DNA of 64,000 nucleotides from Polytrichum commune (lineage: Eukaryota; Streptophyta; Polytrichopsida; Polytrichales; Polytrichaceae), in the NCBI GenBank assembly GCA_950295325.1, contig OX485805.1:11840501-11904500 (forward strand), given 5' to 3'. Both the position numbers and the translations under genes were made by a program. Shown here one piece after another: positions 63,701-64,000 of the stretch. Numbering within the stretch: the stretch's first letter is position 1; each line of letters opens with the position of its first letter. A model generated the notes under the pieces. That model saw only the letters and a program-made list of their open reading frames with translations. It ran no database searches and was not told where the DNA came from.

Positions 63701-64000
63701 AAGCAAAGAATTAGTATATTAGCAATGCGAAAATATAGAGGAAGTTAAAAGTGGGAATGAAACCATAGGAAGAGTATGAAAACAATTGAACCTGGTAAAG
63801 TATGGAGGTGAGCGATGCAGTTGTAAGGGTGAACCAAGTCTTGGTTTTAGGATTCTTCTGTTTTGTCTCCGCAGCTTGAACATCATCTTGAGACACCAAA
63901 GACTTGAAGAACTCCAATGGCTGTTTGGCAAGACTCTGAGTGCGGTAGAGCCGATGCACAAGGTTTGCAACCACATGTGAATTTTCATTTATCTTGGATG
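60715..64000 (-). pseudogene. Beta-class DNA methyltransferase-like gene with two in-frame TAG codons, 5' end outside window
   Basis: Seven exons fit with consistent phases: 63792-64000 and beyond, 63270-63686, 62204-63139, 61709-62056, 61320-61605, 61052-61237, 60715-60935, about 867 codons. The N-terminal half is unfamiliar (YPNPKDW, LWMLAVSAMDPSMK) with a Ser/Pro/Lys-rich linker. The C-terminal half has the motif order of beta-class N4-cytosine/N6-adenine methyltransferases: a motif-IV position VDLLIAEYPDG (61973-61984 covers EYPD, where active enzymes have D/N/S-PP-Y/F), then YLHDDGAFILFYPDS, then the spacer with WRGPKEK, and last a motif-I-like PDGIVAGLTASTGATIRAA with ILALESD. The catalytic motif is therefore degenerate. 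TAG codons at 62936-62938 and 62012-62014 interrupt otherwise open exons. It may be a transposon-associated or captured methyltransferase. The fold assignment is by pattern only. Confidence 0.65.

Overview
The window looks like nuclear DNA of a land plant. Genes are split by many GT-AG introns, the longest gene is the plant form of a PHIP/BRWD-type WD40-bromodomain protein, and most of the rest is AT-rich intergenic sequence full of non-autonomous transposons. The piggyBac element and the methyltransferase-like gene make me think of a seed-free plant (fern, lycophyte or bryophyte), but that is inference. No bacterial, organellar, rRNA or CRISPR features were seen.

Layout. Positions 1-4105, minus strand: the last three recognised exons of an unidentified acidic protein (2337-4105), directly followed by a partial, same-strand duplicate of early exons of the PHIP/BRWD gene (291-2173) that probably runs off the left edge. 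Every duplicated exon is open, all splice sites survive, and the reading phase allows an in-frame join to the acidic gene. Positions 7015-19972, minus strand: the complete PHIP/BRWD gene, for which I could reconstruct 25 coding exons with consistent phases (about 1,905 codons). Its 5' leader and promoter lie at about 20.0-21.3 kb.

Positions 21.3-32 kb: AT-rich intergenic DNA with a MITE carrying perfect 21-bp inverted ends, a member of a TGGGTGCAAG-ended family, a Tourist-like MITE and short tandem repeats. Positions 31955-38014: a complete 6,060-bp piggyBac transposon with TTAA on both sides, 16-bp terminal inverted repeats, an intact transposase and an unusual long AT-hook ORF upstream that may be spliced onto it. 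Positions 38-44.2 kb: more MITEs, two of them Tourist-like with TAA target duplications.

Positions 44.4-48.4 kb: a GC-rich island saturated with the palindrome TCCGGA. It carries a 534-codon minus-strand ORF that looks like a plant transposon-associated protein. Positions 48.4-59.5 kb: mostly non-coding, with one possible small basic protein gene (50991-51269), a 164-bp tandem duplication, two 465-bp direct repeats and a tRNA-derived SINE with perfect 12-bp target duplications. Positions 59.6-60.5 kb: a frameshifted Ty3-type gag remnant. Positions 60715-64000, minus strand: a multi-exon gene whose C-terminal half resembles a beta-class DNA N4/N6 methyltransferase. It has a degenerate catalytic motif and two in-frame TAG codons, and it continues off the right edge.

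The most interesting items are the possible chimeric WD40 gene at the left edge, the two-ORF piggyBac element and the methyltransferase-like gene at the right edge. All exon calls, repeats and identities were made by eye, and no database search was possible.
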